64,000 nucleotides of DNA from Filosporella fistucella (lineage: Eukaryota > Ascomycota > Leotiomycetes > Helotiales), in contig JAQJZZ010000004.1 of NCBI GenBank assembly GCA_030077755.1, positions 1,488,001 to 1,552,000 of the forward strand, written 5' to 3'. The stretch's first letter is position 1. Every line of letters starts with the position of its first letter. The notes under the pieces were generated by a model. The model made no database searches, was not told where the DNA came from, and worked only from the letters and a program-made list of their open reading frames with translations. Below, piece by piece: positions 9,978-21,020 of the stretch. Position numbers and translations under genes: made by a program.

Positions 9978-11920
9978 TCATTGAGCCTTGCGATCCGTCC
10001 ATGTCCTTCTACCGGAACACGAACAGCGTCCTATTGAACACGGGATACGATCGACTCGAAACAAGTCTAGAAAATCCTGTTTGTGATCTGCAAAACCCCA
10101 CGTGGATTCCACGTTTATTCTCCTTATTTCACACAGTTGCCGAGAGTCATTTGAGTGCTCAGAAAGTTCAACCGAGAATCCAGGTAAACAAGTAGGGCGC
10201 AAAGTGCCAGCCCAAATTTGTGCTTCTCTACCACAAACTTTCAATGTTTTGAGATGTGGCTTGTATAAAGGACCAAATTTAATTCGTCCATGATATTTCA
10301 GCCACGACCACAACGAGTCCCATATGTTCTGGCATACTTGGCTTGTTAATTCGAAGCGAATTGATCTATTCGACAAGTGCCGATATTCAGAGAACCTTTC
10401 TGGAGCATAGTTTCCCAAGGAGATCTCTAGGTGCTCAATTCTAGTGATTGCCTTTGCCAGAGAATTGAAAAATCCTGGAGAGTTCTGGCCCGGCTCTATG
10501 TCGAGATCATCTGCAAACGAAGGTAGATTTTCAAGACGAGACATTGCACTGGCTGAATGATGTATCATACAGCCGACTGGGACATTACTAAGGTATTGAA
10601 GGCAAGGGAAATTATTCTCAATCAAAGATAGTGTGTCCAAGTCAAAGTCGTGCGGAATTAGGTCTAGGTATCGCAAATTCGGTCCAAGATTCTTCAACAA
10701 GGATTTATGAATGAGCTCCGGGTCTTCAATCTTGAAGTGAGTTAGCTGCTGACAATGTTTAATTGCTCCTGTCACCTCCTCTACCGACGGCATGACAAAT
10801 GGTGTACCCCTGTTTCGACAAGGGGTCCTGAGTACGGAAAGCTTTTGCAGATTTGGCATTGTGAATGCTATGAAGTGAAAGTAGTTACTCGAGGTAAACG
10901 ACTTCAACTGAGTCCACTGGATGAGATTTTTCCACAGTTCCAAATTTTCAGAAGAATCCGGTTGAAGTGTTTTGTTTGACAGCTCAAGAACATGTAACGG
11001 CGGAAATTGAAATTGGCCAGATGGAAATCCTGATAAGAAACTGTATTCATCACTCCCCCTCAAGCGGCTTACCACCAATGTGAGCCTTCTCAGTTGCGTA
11101 CTCCCACAAATTATCTTGAAAAGTCTTGTAATATATGCCGGATGTCTTGAGTACGGATCAAAGAGGTGGAAGGAAAGTGTAACGAGATTAGTGGTTTGCG
11201 GTTGAACAAATCTTTCAAGCCGCAGTCTGTCGAGAACTTTTTCGTCATGAGGCCACTCCCTTAAATCTGATGCCCAGTGGACTTTGATATTAGTAGACTG
11301 ATGGTATAATACGATATTTAAAATCTCGTCAGGAATTGGTTCCTTGCAGAGCCAGCTGATTGCAATCAGTAAAGAGTGTCCTCCAGAAGAAGCATGAATT
11401 ACTCACTAGAAATTCTTCAATGGCAGAGTTGGAAGAAAGCGCAATATCGCATCAGACTGTGCTAAAAATCGTGCGATGATCTGCATGTAGTCCATCGAAC
11501 TAAGCATCTTCGCTTCCTCTGGATCCGTCGTTAAAGGACTCGCAAGCACAAACCACCGCTCGACTATAAAATTCTGAACGTGCCGAGCATGGTCGGGTCA
11601 TTGGATTCTTTTGATTGTTCTTGTGGATTGGTTCATTGAAACATTAGGAGGCCTGATGCGAACAGTTCTGCCTAGAAACCTTTCTGAAAGGCAGTGCCAT
11701 CTTTTACAAACCAAACTTGTGCGCAACAGTGCCTTTTGCTCCAGCTACACTGAGTTAACACTTCCAGTTCTGACAAATGAATATGAAGATAGAGAATACA
11801 TACGAACTCGAAGACAAAGCCGAGAGCATCGTTTGATAGAATTGTGCCAGCTGAGAGTGCGATAGCAGGGTCCGTGTTGAGGTCCATGTTGGACACCATG
11901 CCATCAAGCGGTTCCTCCAT
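9978..11920 (-). pseudogene. F-box/LRR-like protein gene with in-frame stop
   Basis: The product would be a substrate adaptor of an SCF ubiquitin ligase. Exons 11804-11920, 11407-11744 and 9978-11355 join in frame through introns of 59 nt (GTATGT..TAG) and 51 nt (GTGAGT..CAG), about 610 residues in total. The N-terminal 70 residues look like an F-box: ILSNDALGFVFEFLEQKALL, then RTSLVCKRWHCLSERFLGR. The long C-terminal part has the Leu-rich cadence of fungal F-box proteins (LRYLDLIP, LEHLEISLG). A TGA at 11598-11600 interrupts the frame between KRIQ and PDHARHVQ. The flanking residues read on continuously, so a CGA-to-TGA change is the simplest account. Splicing it out would need a weak GTTTCA donor near 11650. 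A MITE-like element sits about 255 bp upstream. Probably a recent pseudogene, though a short truncated protein is possible. Confidence 0.7.
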
Positions 11921-13845
11921 TTTGCTCTAAGTAATATAGTTCGGATAGACGTGTTAAGTTTCAGAAAGACCTGCAAGGCGATTGTTGATATTGAGAGGGT
12001 GTATTCTGTTAATACTAAGAAATGACGAGCAAGCTTGGTGCGACCATGTTGGAGTGTTCGGGGCCACGAGGTTGGAAGAGAGAGATGGTTGTTGAATGAG
12101 GAAGGCTCGAGGGTGAGGCCGTGGCAACACCTCACAGACTCACATTCCAAGTCTAAATGGAAGCGGAATTATTTAAAGGTCCGTTTGGCTCAGAGTGCAT
12201 ACTCCATGTACCCTTTCTTGCACTCAATTGTTGTCGAAGAAGCTTTACGTGCGAAAAGTATGTATTAAAGGCGTGAAGACGAAAAAATGCGTTTTGCTTG
12301 GAGTGTAAAACTTGGGTAATGCACTTGCAAGTGCGCACCCCTTCGACGCATCTTTTAAATAAGCAGGTAGAATGCAAAGCCCGAAATTCCACTCGGTTTA
12401 TGCCAAACGGAACAAGTATGTATGCATACCTAATTGGATACAACCACCGAAACACCGAGTGTGCACTCTGAGCCAAAAAGACCCTGAAAATTTCCTGTCC
12501 AGATACATATGTGTTCGCGACATCGTAGTGAGATTTTCGAAGTATAAATTTTTCGACTCTAAGGAGCTCATCGGTAATTATATTGCGGGAGCAAACTTCA
12601 CAAAAACAGCATTAGACAAGTATTGGGGAAAATGGAAGAGGTATTTTCATCCGCAGTCTACTTAGCTACCTTAAGACCTTCCAACTCGACCCGAATTGAA
12701 ATTGAAGAATATCCGGGAGCAGAATGGATACTCCCGCTCAATATTAGATACCGCTTTAATTATAGGCTTTCACTCATCCATCTCCCGCGCACAGGATTAG
12801 AAACTTTCCTAATCTAATACCTCGTGTCTCAGAAAATCAATGGCATACAATTTCCAACTACTTCAGATCAACTCTCGCCATACTTATGGCGGAATAAATA
12901 AACCCCTTTACGAGACATCAAAAGCTTGAGAAGGACAAACACCCAACGGATGCGATTCAAGATATGAATAAATCTTAAAATAGCAGCAGATGTGATATAC
13001 TTGATACAACTTGGAGGAGCACTGCAAGTTAACGCCACTATACCACGTGAACTCTTTGGAGATCGTCAGCCAAATATTTGCCAACAACATAATTTACACG
13101 ACGTCACCTCAACAAAGCCCACAATATCAACGTGCACAAGAAAGAAAATGCATCATCAGAACACAACAAGACCCTCCCATCATACCCAGAAGCATCTCGC
13201 ACGTGACTCGCCCAAAATTCCCATCAGGGGTAAACCCACCTGCACCACCCAACCCAACAAACAACCCACTCCATTTCCCACCGATCAAACACCCCAAAGT
13301 CAAAAGAAGAGACGAAAACTCATCATCACCACAGCCGGAGAAAACACCAGCCGAGAAAAGTGCTGACGAGTTCTCCGGCCGCAGATGGGGAGGGAAGACC
13401 TGTTTCAGGAGCTGCAGGGTGGGTGATGTGAAGCGAAGCGAGGATATGTATGTATGGCTTGCTAAGAAGTTGAGCTTGGGGTGGGGGAACGAAAAAGTCG
13501 GATGAAGTGAAGTGAGAGTTTGTACTCCGTAATGCGTGAGTTTGGATTTTTATGCCTTGATTTTCTTGATAGATTTGACAGCTGTCAGAAAAAGTGTGTT
13601 ATTTTGGGATGATTTAGTGTTTCCCTCTCACATCGGTATATGAGGTGAAAACTGGATATGGGGTAGTAAGAGGTAGGTAAATGAGTGAATGGGTGGTGGC
13701 AAGACTTCATTATTTAATCCATCAGTTGCACACCTGAAATGAAATGCAGACCCCTCCATCTAACTCCATCCAATTTCTTCCGTCCAAAAATGTCATTACA
13801 TATCTGCCATCTCCTAACTACCCCTAAAGATCTCATGCGAATCAT
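11921..13845. other. Intergenic region containing the MITE-like element
   Basis: Besides the element at 12175-12486 this 1.9-kb interval shows no gene. Open frames at 12992-13505 are Pro/Thr/Asn-rich, overlap in two frames and lack conserved motifs. The stretch 13100-13330 is strongly pyrimidine-biased and may be an untranslated leader or chance low complexity. Confidence 0.45.
12175..12486. mobile_element. MITE-like element with terminal inverted repeats
   Basis: Positions 12178-12204 and the reverse complement of 12457-12483 match at 24 of 27 bases; the shared core is TTTGGCTCAGAGTGCA. Reading outward, the right end is CAGGGTC, the form typical of hAT-type termini, while the left end is AAAGGTC. 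An extra subterminal inverted copy exists: 12402-12413 reverse-complements to GTTCCGTTTGGC, matching 11 of 12 bases of 12178-12189. The element is about 310 bp, AT-rich, and encodes nothing recognisable. No clean target-site duplication is visible (the 8-bp flanks agree at only 4 positions), so it is old or the ends are slightly misplaced. Family assignment is inference. Confidence 0.6.
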
Positions 13846-14247
13846 TTATTGTCCTGCGTCGACGGCGGCTGTGGGGGTTGTTAGTTTGATGAACTAGGTA
13901 GGATGGAGGGGGATGTACCAAGGTACACAGCTGCTGAGTTGAAATCGACGACTTCTCCGTTCTTGGTTGACATGGCTGCTGCTTCGGCATCGACTGGTGA
14001 GCGAGCGATGATGTCTGGAGATATTATTAGTTGAACTGATGGATGCTGCGTTTTATGGTTGATCGTCTGTGGGGCGGTCCACTCTCAACTTTGGGAATGG
14101 GGATAAGGTTATGGGCATAGAATCTAGATGGGAAAAGACCGATGAGAAGAATGTTGAGAACATACCATCAAGACGTTGAGGCATGGCAATAGGACCAGCA
14201 AAGGCAACAGCCACGAGGGAAAGAACGGTGATGAGTGTGAATTGCAT
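13846..14247 (-). CDS. Small secreted protein, 66 residues, three exons
   Basis: I do not recognise the family. Exons 14166-14247, 13919-14014 and 13846-13868 join in frame (phases 1 and 1) through a 151-nt intron (GTATGT..CCAG) and a 50-nt intron (GTACAT..ACAG), ending at a TAA. The product opens with a clear signal peptide (MQFTLITVLSLVAVAFA, cleavage before GP), so only about 48 residues would be exported. The mature part contains RLDDIIARSP, then MSTKNGEVVDFNSAAVYLAA, and ends VDAGQ. It has no cysteine and no dibasic processing site. The coherent splicing of three short exons to one open frame is the main evidence. It diverges from the AMMECR1-like gene. It could be an effector-like peptide or a cell-wall peptide; sequence alone does not decide. 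Confidence 0.6.
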
Positions 14248-15666
14248 GATTGCGGTTGGAGGTAGTATCGAGATTGAGTGGTAGTAGATAAGGGTCGTCC
14301 GGCGACAAGATGTTCAAGCTGACTAGCAGATATTCGATCTTGAGAAAAATAGAAGTAGTGTAGATGGAGGAGAACTGGTAAGAAACAGAGAAAGGAACGT
14401 ATGAATCAGATGAGAGAACGAGAATACAGAAAGAAAAGAGGCTTCGAGATGGGAAGGGCAATTTGGTATTTGTATTGCCAAGGAGGATGTATACCCATGT
14501 CACTTCCCTCCTTTTGTTTTCGCCGCACGGGACAAGGGCCCAGGCTGAATGCGAAATATGTCATCTCAAGAAAGAGGATGGAGCTGTGGGTGTTCCAAGA
14601 AGTCTAGGACATTGAACGAGGGCCGCATGCTCGGGGGGCGAGCTGATCAAGGGATAGTGCGACTGGGTCTGTTTGGAAAGAAGCTTGAGTGAGATATGAA
14701 TGGGTGAAATAAGCTCATAAGCCTCTTAGGCTCGCATCAGCCTCGTGGGATTGGCTGCGTCTATTCTTAATTGATTCTTGAATTGGAACTGTGGATCATT
14801 CAGATTCAGAAGCATCAGCCCCCCGTGGGCTAGTTTTGCGGGAGCTGGAATGTGAGACGAGGCTGATACGGGGATGGAGCAGAGGATGGCTCGCTTCTTG
14901 GAGAGAGAGGCTGTGATTTGATGGGATAGCCGCGAATTGAGAGACTTGGGAGATGGGAAGAACGACATCCGAAAGACACTTTCATGCGTCGAAGTTTGTT
15001 TTCAGATGATAGACGTATCCGGTCTGGGCATGAGCTTGGCTGGATAATAAGCTTTGGGCGCAATGGCTGTGTTCGTGAGATAGAGTGATTGAGGTGGGCA
15101 TTTTCCTTTGCGAGATGAGATGAGGATGGAAGAGTTGAGACTGGAAGCGAGTTTCAAGATTTGGGTTAGGGGTAAGATCACGTGGGTCTAGAGACAGATT
15201 GAATTCAATTATTGTCAGCAAATTAGTACAATATATGTTATGAGTAAGTGATGCAATTAAGATAAATTTGCAACTTTCTCTCTTTCAGATATGGACATTG
15301 ACTTTGATTCCCCTGCTTTGACTTCCAAGCTTGGACTCGAACTTTGACATGAAGCTCACTCATCATCCGCCAAGCATTCATATATCACGTGCTAATTATG
15401 CGGCTAGACAAATCGTTCATAAGCCACTTGTGCAAATCCAGATAAGCAACGAGGCAACCTACCTTCCCCAGCCCCGTTGTCCGTTCTCCGTTCTCGACCC
15501 CACCAAAGCCAAACAACAATGTAGGTAATCACTCACTCAGCTCCCAGAACCTCATTTTACCCCTCTCTTATCACTCTACCTCCCTCTCAACTCTTCCCAC
15601 AACTCCCACCCTCATTCCAACTTTCTAAATCTCTCAACCTCCATCGTCCGTCGTCCATCGCCCATC
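14248..15666. other. Divergent intergenic region
   Basis: Shared upstream region of the small secreted peptide (minus) and the AMMECR1-like gene (plus). The last 150 bp before 15667 are a C/T-rich stretch typical of fungal 5' leaders. Short open frames on the minus strand (14726-15221) overlap in different frames and show no motif. Confidence 0.45.
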
Positions 15667-16560
15667 ATGGCTACAGTAGAACACTGCCTCTACTGTTTCG
15701 AAACCCTCTCTGCCTCCCTCGAAAACCGCTCTCCAATGTCCCTCTACCAAATCCAAGCCTCCTGGGCCGACTACCCCAAAGGTCTCGAAACCTCCGACGA
15801 AGAACTCGAAGCCGAGGACGAAGAGCCCTCTGAACCAGGCACTCCCTCTTCAACCCAACCCCCCAAATCCCTCCGTATCCCCGCTCTCCAACGTCTCTCC
15901 AACACCCGATCCGGCTCATCAACTTCCTCTTCTTCAACCACATCTCTGTCTCCCAACACCGAAGCCACAACTCCCTCTTCTTCCTCCTCGTCTTTCGTGC
16001 CCATCGGCCTGCATCCGCGTAGAACCTCGCAGCGAGCACCTATCACCGAGTCCCCTCTCTTCGTAACCTGGGACACGGTCTCGTCATCCCTTGGCCGCTC
16101 TCTCCGCGGCTGCATCGGAACCTTTGAATCACAGCCTCTCTCCGAGGGACTTTCTTCCTATGCTTTAACATCCGCTTTACACGATACACGATTCTCTCCC
16201 ATTTCTCTCAAAGAACTACCTACCCTCGAAGTCTCGGTTACTCTACTAACGGATTTCGAGACAGCGAAAGATGCAATGGATTGGGAAGTAGGCGTTCATG
16301 GTATAAGAATCAGTTTTTATGCAAGGAATAGACGGTATGGTGCTTGTTATTTGCCTGATGTAGCGGTGGAGCAGGGGTGGGATAGGGAAGAGACGATTGT
16401 GAGTTTGATGCGGAAGGCGGGCTGGGGTGGGAAGAGGGAGAAGTGGAGTGAGGTTGGGGATTTGAAGGTAGTGAGGTTTCAAGGGTTGAAGGAGAGTGTG
16501 GGTTGGGAGGAGTATGGGAGGTGGAGGGAGTGGGTTAAGGGAAGGAAGGAGGGGAAATAG
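15667..16560 (+). CDS. AMMECR1-domain protein
   Basis: Conserved eukaryotic protein of 297 residues in one exon. The biochemical role of the AMMECR1 fold is not settled. Seen: an N-terminal start (MATVEHCLYCFETL), a 100-residue acidic then Ser/Thr-rich insert at about 40-115, and the AMMECR1 core. The diagnostic LRGCIGTF motif is near residue 155, followed by FSPISLKELPTLEVSVTLLT and a C-terminal RFQGLKESVGWEEYGRW. The insert is a usual fungal expansion. The C-rich leader ends just before this ATG, which supports the start. Third-position base use changes visibly within the gene, C-rich in the first 600 bp and G-rich later. It converges with the Ras-like gene. Confidence 0.9.
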   Translation: MATVEHCLYCFETLSASLENRSPMSLYQIQASWADYPKGLETSDEELEAEDEEPSEPGTPSSTQPPKSLRIPALQRLSNTRSGSSTSSSSTTSLSPNTEATTPSSSSSSFVPIGLHPRRTSQRAPITESPLFVTWDTVSSSLGRSLRGCIGTFESQPLSEGLSSYALTSALHDTRFSPISLKELPTLEVSVTLLTDFETAKDAMDWEVGVHGIRISFYARNRRYGACYLPDVAVEQGWDREETIVSLMRKAGWGGKREKWSEVGDLKVVRFQGLKESVGWEEYGRWREWVKGRKEGK

Positions 16561-17028
16561 ATGGGATTGAATTGGGTAGATGGCGTTTGGGGTTCAGATG
16601 GGAGTTCAGATAAGAATTTGGGGGTTGGGGATGGGAGTTGGGAATAGGATTGCGGTATTTGCTTTTCAAAGAGAGTTGAACATACAACCAGACACAGGAT
16701 CTCATCAGTAGATGGACGCATCGACAGCATGGCAGAACATTCAGACCATAGCATTTCACTCCAGACTTTTTACAGACAGAACATAATATAGAAGACATTT
16801 TCCATTGCATCTCTATCGAGGATGCCTCGTTGATCTGAATCTGCAAACCGAGCTGCTCTAACATATTAATGTACACTTCTCAGCAATGACAACCGGACAT
16901 GACTGTCCTCTCCCGCTATGGTATCTTCCCCGTATATCCCAGTGTAATCCCCCGTCTTGATATCCCCGCTCTTTTAGCAAAGCCATAATTTATACATGAA
17001 AAAGCACATCATCTCATCATAATCATCA
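16561..17028. other. Convergent 3' region
   Basis: Spacer between the stops of the AMMECR1-like gene (plus) and the Ras-like gene (minus). It would hold both 3' untranslated regions. No gene, hairpin or repeat stands out. Confidence 0.5.
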
Positions 17029-17835
17029 TCACCAGCACCGTAACTTTCCCAAGAACTCCTTGAATCGACTTCGTTTTCCTTCTTTCGTGTCGCCTAGTGT
17101 CATTTCTTTCTCCGGACCGCCGGGGAGGGGACTCAGTGGTGCGGTGACGGCGCGTCGTGTGCCCATTCCTGTATGACTGCCTGTGCTAGCAAGTGTATTC
17201 CTACTCCTTCCTCCCTCTCCTAGCATGCCTACGCCTCCTCCTTGCGCCATCCTCCTGGCTTCTACTACCCTCCTAACAATCAGCGCGAATGTTTCCTCGA
17301 TATTGACTGTATTCCTTGCGCTCGTCTCCATAAATCCACAGCCTCTCCTCCTCGCCCATTCTAATCCTACTTGTGCAGGAACTTGCCTAGACTCTTGCAG
17401 ATCGCATTTATTGCCCGCGACAATCTTGATTGGTTTGACAGGTCCATTGCCCACCTCTCTGCCTTTTTTCCCCTTATGATCCCTATCCCAAGCATCCATT
17501 CTGGTCTCTGCCTCGATGTCGATCAAATCATTGAATTCCTGCAATACGCCCAAAGAACTTGCATTCGTGATGTCGTAGACAAGGAGGAAAGCATCAGATC
17601 GTAGATTAGAAGATGCCCACATTCCGCGGTATTCTTCTTGTCCCGCCGTATCGGTGAGCGACAAATGGTATGTTTGGCCATCGATGCGCCGGGTGAGGGT
17701 ATAAGAGTCTTCGATTGTGGGGTCATATTCGTGTGTCCATTGACTGCGAACAAGTCGTAATGTAATCGATGATTTACCACAACCTCCATCACCGCAGATG
17801 GTGATGGTGATGCGGTGGGGCTCATCGAAAGCCAT
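17029..17835 (-). CDS. Ras-family small GTPase, no CAAX box
   Basis: Signalling GTPase of 268 residues in one exon. Seen: P-loop GDGGCGKSS near residue 15, switch I YDPTIEDSY, switch II DTAGQEEYR with the catalytic Gln retained, NKCD (G4) and ETSA (G5). An insert of about 20 charged residues (WDRDHKGKKGREVG) sits between the third and fourth motifs, where typical Ras proteins have none. The C-terminus is a basic tail, KRSRFKEFLGKLRCW, with a Cys two residues from the end rather than a CAAX box, so standard farnesylation is not predicted. I saw no downstream exon that would restore one. Membrane attachment by the basic tail or another lipid is possible. Not RAS1/RAS2-like at the C-terminus; exact subfamily unknown. 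Confidence 0.88.
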   Translation of the reverse strand: MAFDEPHRITITICGDGGCGKSSITLRLVRSQWTHEYDPTIEDSYTLTRRIDGQTYHLSLTDTAGQEEYRGMWASSNLRSDAFLLVYDITNASSLGVLQEFNDLIDIEAETRMDAWDRDHKGKKGREVGNGPVKPIKIVAGNKCDLQESRQVPAQVGLEWARRRGCGFMETSARNTVNIEETFALIVRRVVEARRMAQGGGVGMLGEGGRSRNTLASTGSHTGMGTRRAVTAPLSPLPGGPEKEMTLGDTKEGKRSRFKEFLGKLRCW

Positions 17836-20043
17836 ATTATCTTTCCTGTCTCAAGTTGCCGACTTTGGCTTGTAGATATAGGAACAAATTTCCGCGGAAG
17901 GTCGTGGACCGTGATAGATTGGTGGGGTCTTTCAACGGTCTCGGAGGAAGTGAAGGATGTTCGTTTGGTGTTGGAGGCGTTCAAGACAGCTTATGAGAGT
18001 GTGATAAGTTGTGCTTCCTTCTCAGCCTGCGCCGTGCCGTCTCCTTCAACGTTCTCCTTTCCGAGCCGTCCAACTTCCACCCGTTAGATATCTGCTCGGT
18101 TGCGTGCCTGATGTAGATTACTATCGCCGAAACTTAAACGCCCGTCTGCAGTAGAATATAAGTCGCAGATTCTTCGCGATATTTCTCGAGGTGGCAGATG
18201 TTTGCGATTGTTTGTTTTCTCGTTCCTAGGGAGATGATTGAATTGCGATAGCAGCTTTCATATAGGTAGTTTCCAGGATAATCTCTGAATCGGTTGATGG
18301 TCCGTGTCTTGAATGAATGTGGGAAGATGGTGCTGCCAGATGTATGTGGCTCTTTTTGGCTGTATTCAGGACGGTACCGTACGAACCTTGCTGGTGCTTG
18401 CTTGCTGTGATGTGATGTGATGATGGCGGGGAGGAACGTGGGTGGTGACAGGGAGGCGGTTTCGACTGTCTCGATTGGTTTCAATGCACAAATCCGAATG
18501 GGAATATATGTCAAAGTATTATGCCTCGACGGATAATCAACAAATTCCAAATCACAGAGTGAGAAGAGAAGAGGTGTGGCAAAGAAGGAGGAAGAGCAGA
18601 ATAACAGAATTAAAAGGACGATACGAGAAGAATGGATATGTGTGTCACACTTGGGAGTCCCTTGCTTTTTGGGTCTTTGCATTTGTCTTTGCGTTCGAGG
18701 GCCTGAGTGCGAGGTGAGATGCAGTGCTTCTTTTTGATTGATGCGGGTGAGTGGCTTGTGGGACGAGACACACAAAAGAGGAGTTGAGGTCTTTGAAATC
18801 ACGACGGTGAGAAGATGGCTTGACTTCGTCTGATATCGGGGAGAGCAAATGATTTCCGTTTTAGGTTGGCAAAGAGCCGGTCATCGACGGGCTGGCGGGG
18901 AATAATTTTGGTGATATTTTGGACCTTCTGCTGGTCTTCTTTTGGTCTTGGTGCTCCTTTTTGGTGGGCTTCTCCTGCATTAGGCACGGCGCGCTTGAGG
19001 TGTTGGAATGGCAGGGGTAAACATACTCGGCACTAAAAGTCAATTTTGATAAGACTGAGAAAGTGAAAAGTGGATAGGAAAACCTCCCCCTTTCCTTACA
19101 TGTCTCAATTCTCGTATATATTATTCGCTTCCTCTCAGATCTGACAATCAACAAGTCTGCACAGTCCCTCTCTCTTATCACAACTTGCCAACTTTTCATC
19201 TCAATGTCTCAGAACGATCACTCGAAAGACCTCGGCAGTTTAGAAAAACGGCTCCATTCAAACCTAATGCAACGCCGATCTTGATGCCTATCTAAGCCCA
19301 ACAAGCCGACCGGTCAATTCGCCGAAAATGCAACGTCGAGCTCGCAGAAAAGACGAGACCGATTTTGTTCGTGGCCTATCTTTTGCTCTCTTGGGCTGAT
19401 AGGTCTCGTGGTGACTTTCTCTAGAGGTGAGGGGTGCAGGAATGGTTTCGGTTTCTGCTCCCCGTGCCAATTGTAAGATGCAAGTCACAATTGTTGCATA
19501 GAACGATGCAAGTCAGGAGGGTTACATCGAGGGATGTACCGCTGGTATATCCAACCTATCGCACCGAGCGGGGTAACATGTGAGGATTTCTATCTTCGAG
19601 ACTTTTCATCTTAGTCCTCTGTTATCTCAAGAGTGGGATATGTAACCAGAGTATAGAAAAGTGAAGAGGATGTTGCTTCGTTGGTTCTTGAAGTGGGTTG
19701 TACTTCTGTCCTAAAGTAAAGCTTGACGCTAGGAAGAATGAGACAACTTCTACATGACTTCTTAGCATTGTTCTCTCTGTCAGAACCATATAGCCGCAAA
19801 AGAAATTCTACTTGAAATGCATCAATCCTGAGCAAAGTAGCTCCTTCCATCCTCGAATCTGACGACTGCTTGATGCCCTGGTGACTTCCCCTCTGTTACA
19901 TTACTATCTTGCGGGTCCCTCGATCCTAACCTTTCCTTCTACATTGCTGAACAGGAGGTGGAATAGAGCTTATCTTGTAGGCAATGACGCATCGCATTGC
20001 ATCAGTCTGAGAATTATAAATCTGCTGTACAATACCTCCAACA
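17836..20043. other. 2.2-kb intergenic region
   Basis: Upstream of the Ras-like gene and downstream of the DUF6594 gene. The longest open frame (18134-18802, minus) is Ser/His/Pro-rich, overlaps several others and has no recognisable motif. A long regulatory region or 5' leader for the GTPase is the simplest reading. I see no repeat. Confidence 0.45.
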
Positions 20044-21020
20044 TCAATGGTTGACACCAACAAACACAACCAAAACCGCAGCATACCTATCATGTATCAG
20101 CTCGAGTCACAGTACCAGGAAAGATCGCACTCACGCTGCTGTCGCTGCGTACACCTCGACTTTTCTTGCATGTGTTAAAAGCGAAACCGATCCCGCGAAC
20201 AGAACTGTAAAGACTCCCACAATGCCTAGTCGGGCAGCCATAGGTTTAACAAAGTACAAGGTCACAATGGCCCCGACAAGCAACGCTGCTGAGGCAAAGA
20301 TGCCAATAATGCTGACGATCAAAGCAATACGTTCTGTTGGGTAGTAATACATCGGACCCCATGACTTTGGCGTTTTTCGCTCTTTTCGAAGCCTATATCC
20401 TAAACAGCGATGCATAAAAGAAGATATTCGATCTGGCTCTACCTGGCTTCCGAGAGTGATCAGATCTTCTTCATCGTCGAAGAGATGAAACCCACTTCCC
20501 CAGAAAGGACGCTTCGTTCGAAACCACCTTGTCACGGCTTCCAGTGGGCCTTTTTCTGGTTCCTCGAGTTGCAAGACTTGATTCCGTCGCAATAACGCTT
20601 TTTCTGGTATTCCTTCAGTTGTTCAACTCTGGATGCTACACATCTCCACGTACCATATTCTTTCATCAACTTTCTCAATTCATATATCAGCTGCAGCTTC
20701 TTGGCTTCCTTTTGAACCCCTCCATTTCCCTGCTGTTTGAGATCTTCCCATGATCTTGCAGCTATCTCTACGTCGAGCTTTTCGTTGCTGTGAGATGCCG
20801 CTAACTCTTTTTTGTCGTCTTTATCAATTTGCTTCAGCTGACACTCAACAAGCTGGATCTCGGCCTGCAGGTATAGTAGATTTCTTGCCCCGAGTATGCC
20901 AAATTTGCGATATATTGAAAGGCTGAGGTCGCTTGCGATGTAGTGAGAGTAGTCCGTAAAGCCCACCAGGTATTCGTCTCCATCGCGAGCAGCTTCAATG
21001 TCTACGTGTGGTCCCGCCAT
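20044..21020 (-). CDS. DUF6594 membrane protein
   Basis: Fungal-specific family of unknown function, about 292 residues. Exons 20654-21020, 20135-20603 and 20044-20086 join in frame through introns of 50 nt (GTACGT..CCAG) and 48 nt (GTGAGT..ATAG). Seen: the N-terminal signature IYRKFGILGARNLLYLQAEI, a charged coiled-coil-like middle (VECQLKQIDKDDKKE), ALLRRNQVLQL after the first intron, and the C-terminal block PTERIALIVSIIGIF leading into three hydrophobic segments. The third exon completes the last helix (AATAAYAAVLVVFVG). The start is the first ATG in frame; a longer version would begin with a non-ATG codon. DUF6594 genes are often expanded near heterokaryon-incompatibility or secreted-protein loci, but nothing here shows the role. 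Confidence 0.85.

Noticed and set aside
12167..12494. 8-bp target-site duplication for the MITE-like element
   Set aside because: Flanking octamers agree at only four of eight positions, so no duplication is claimed.
12992..13505. Open frames of 124 and 164 codons on the plus strand
   Set aside because: Two overlapping frames over C/A-rich sequence, Pro/Thr/Asn-biased, with no conserved residues; looks like low-complexity non-coding DNA.
18134..18802. 222-codon open frame on the minus strand
   Set aside because: Ser/His/Pro-rich, overlaps several other frames, no recognisable motif and no splice partner; more likely chance or leader sequence of the Ras-like gene.
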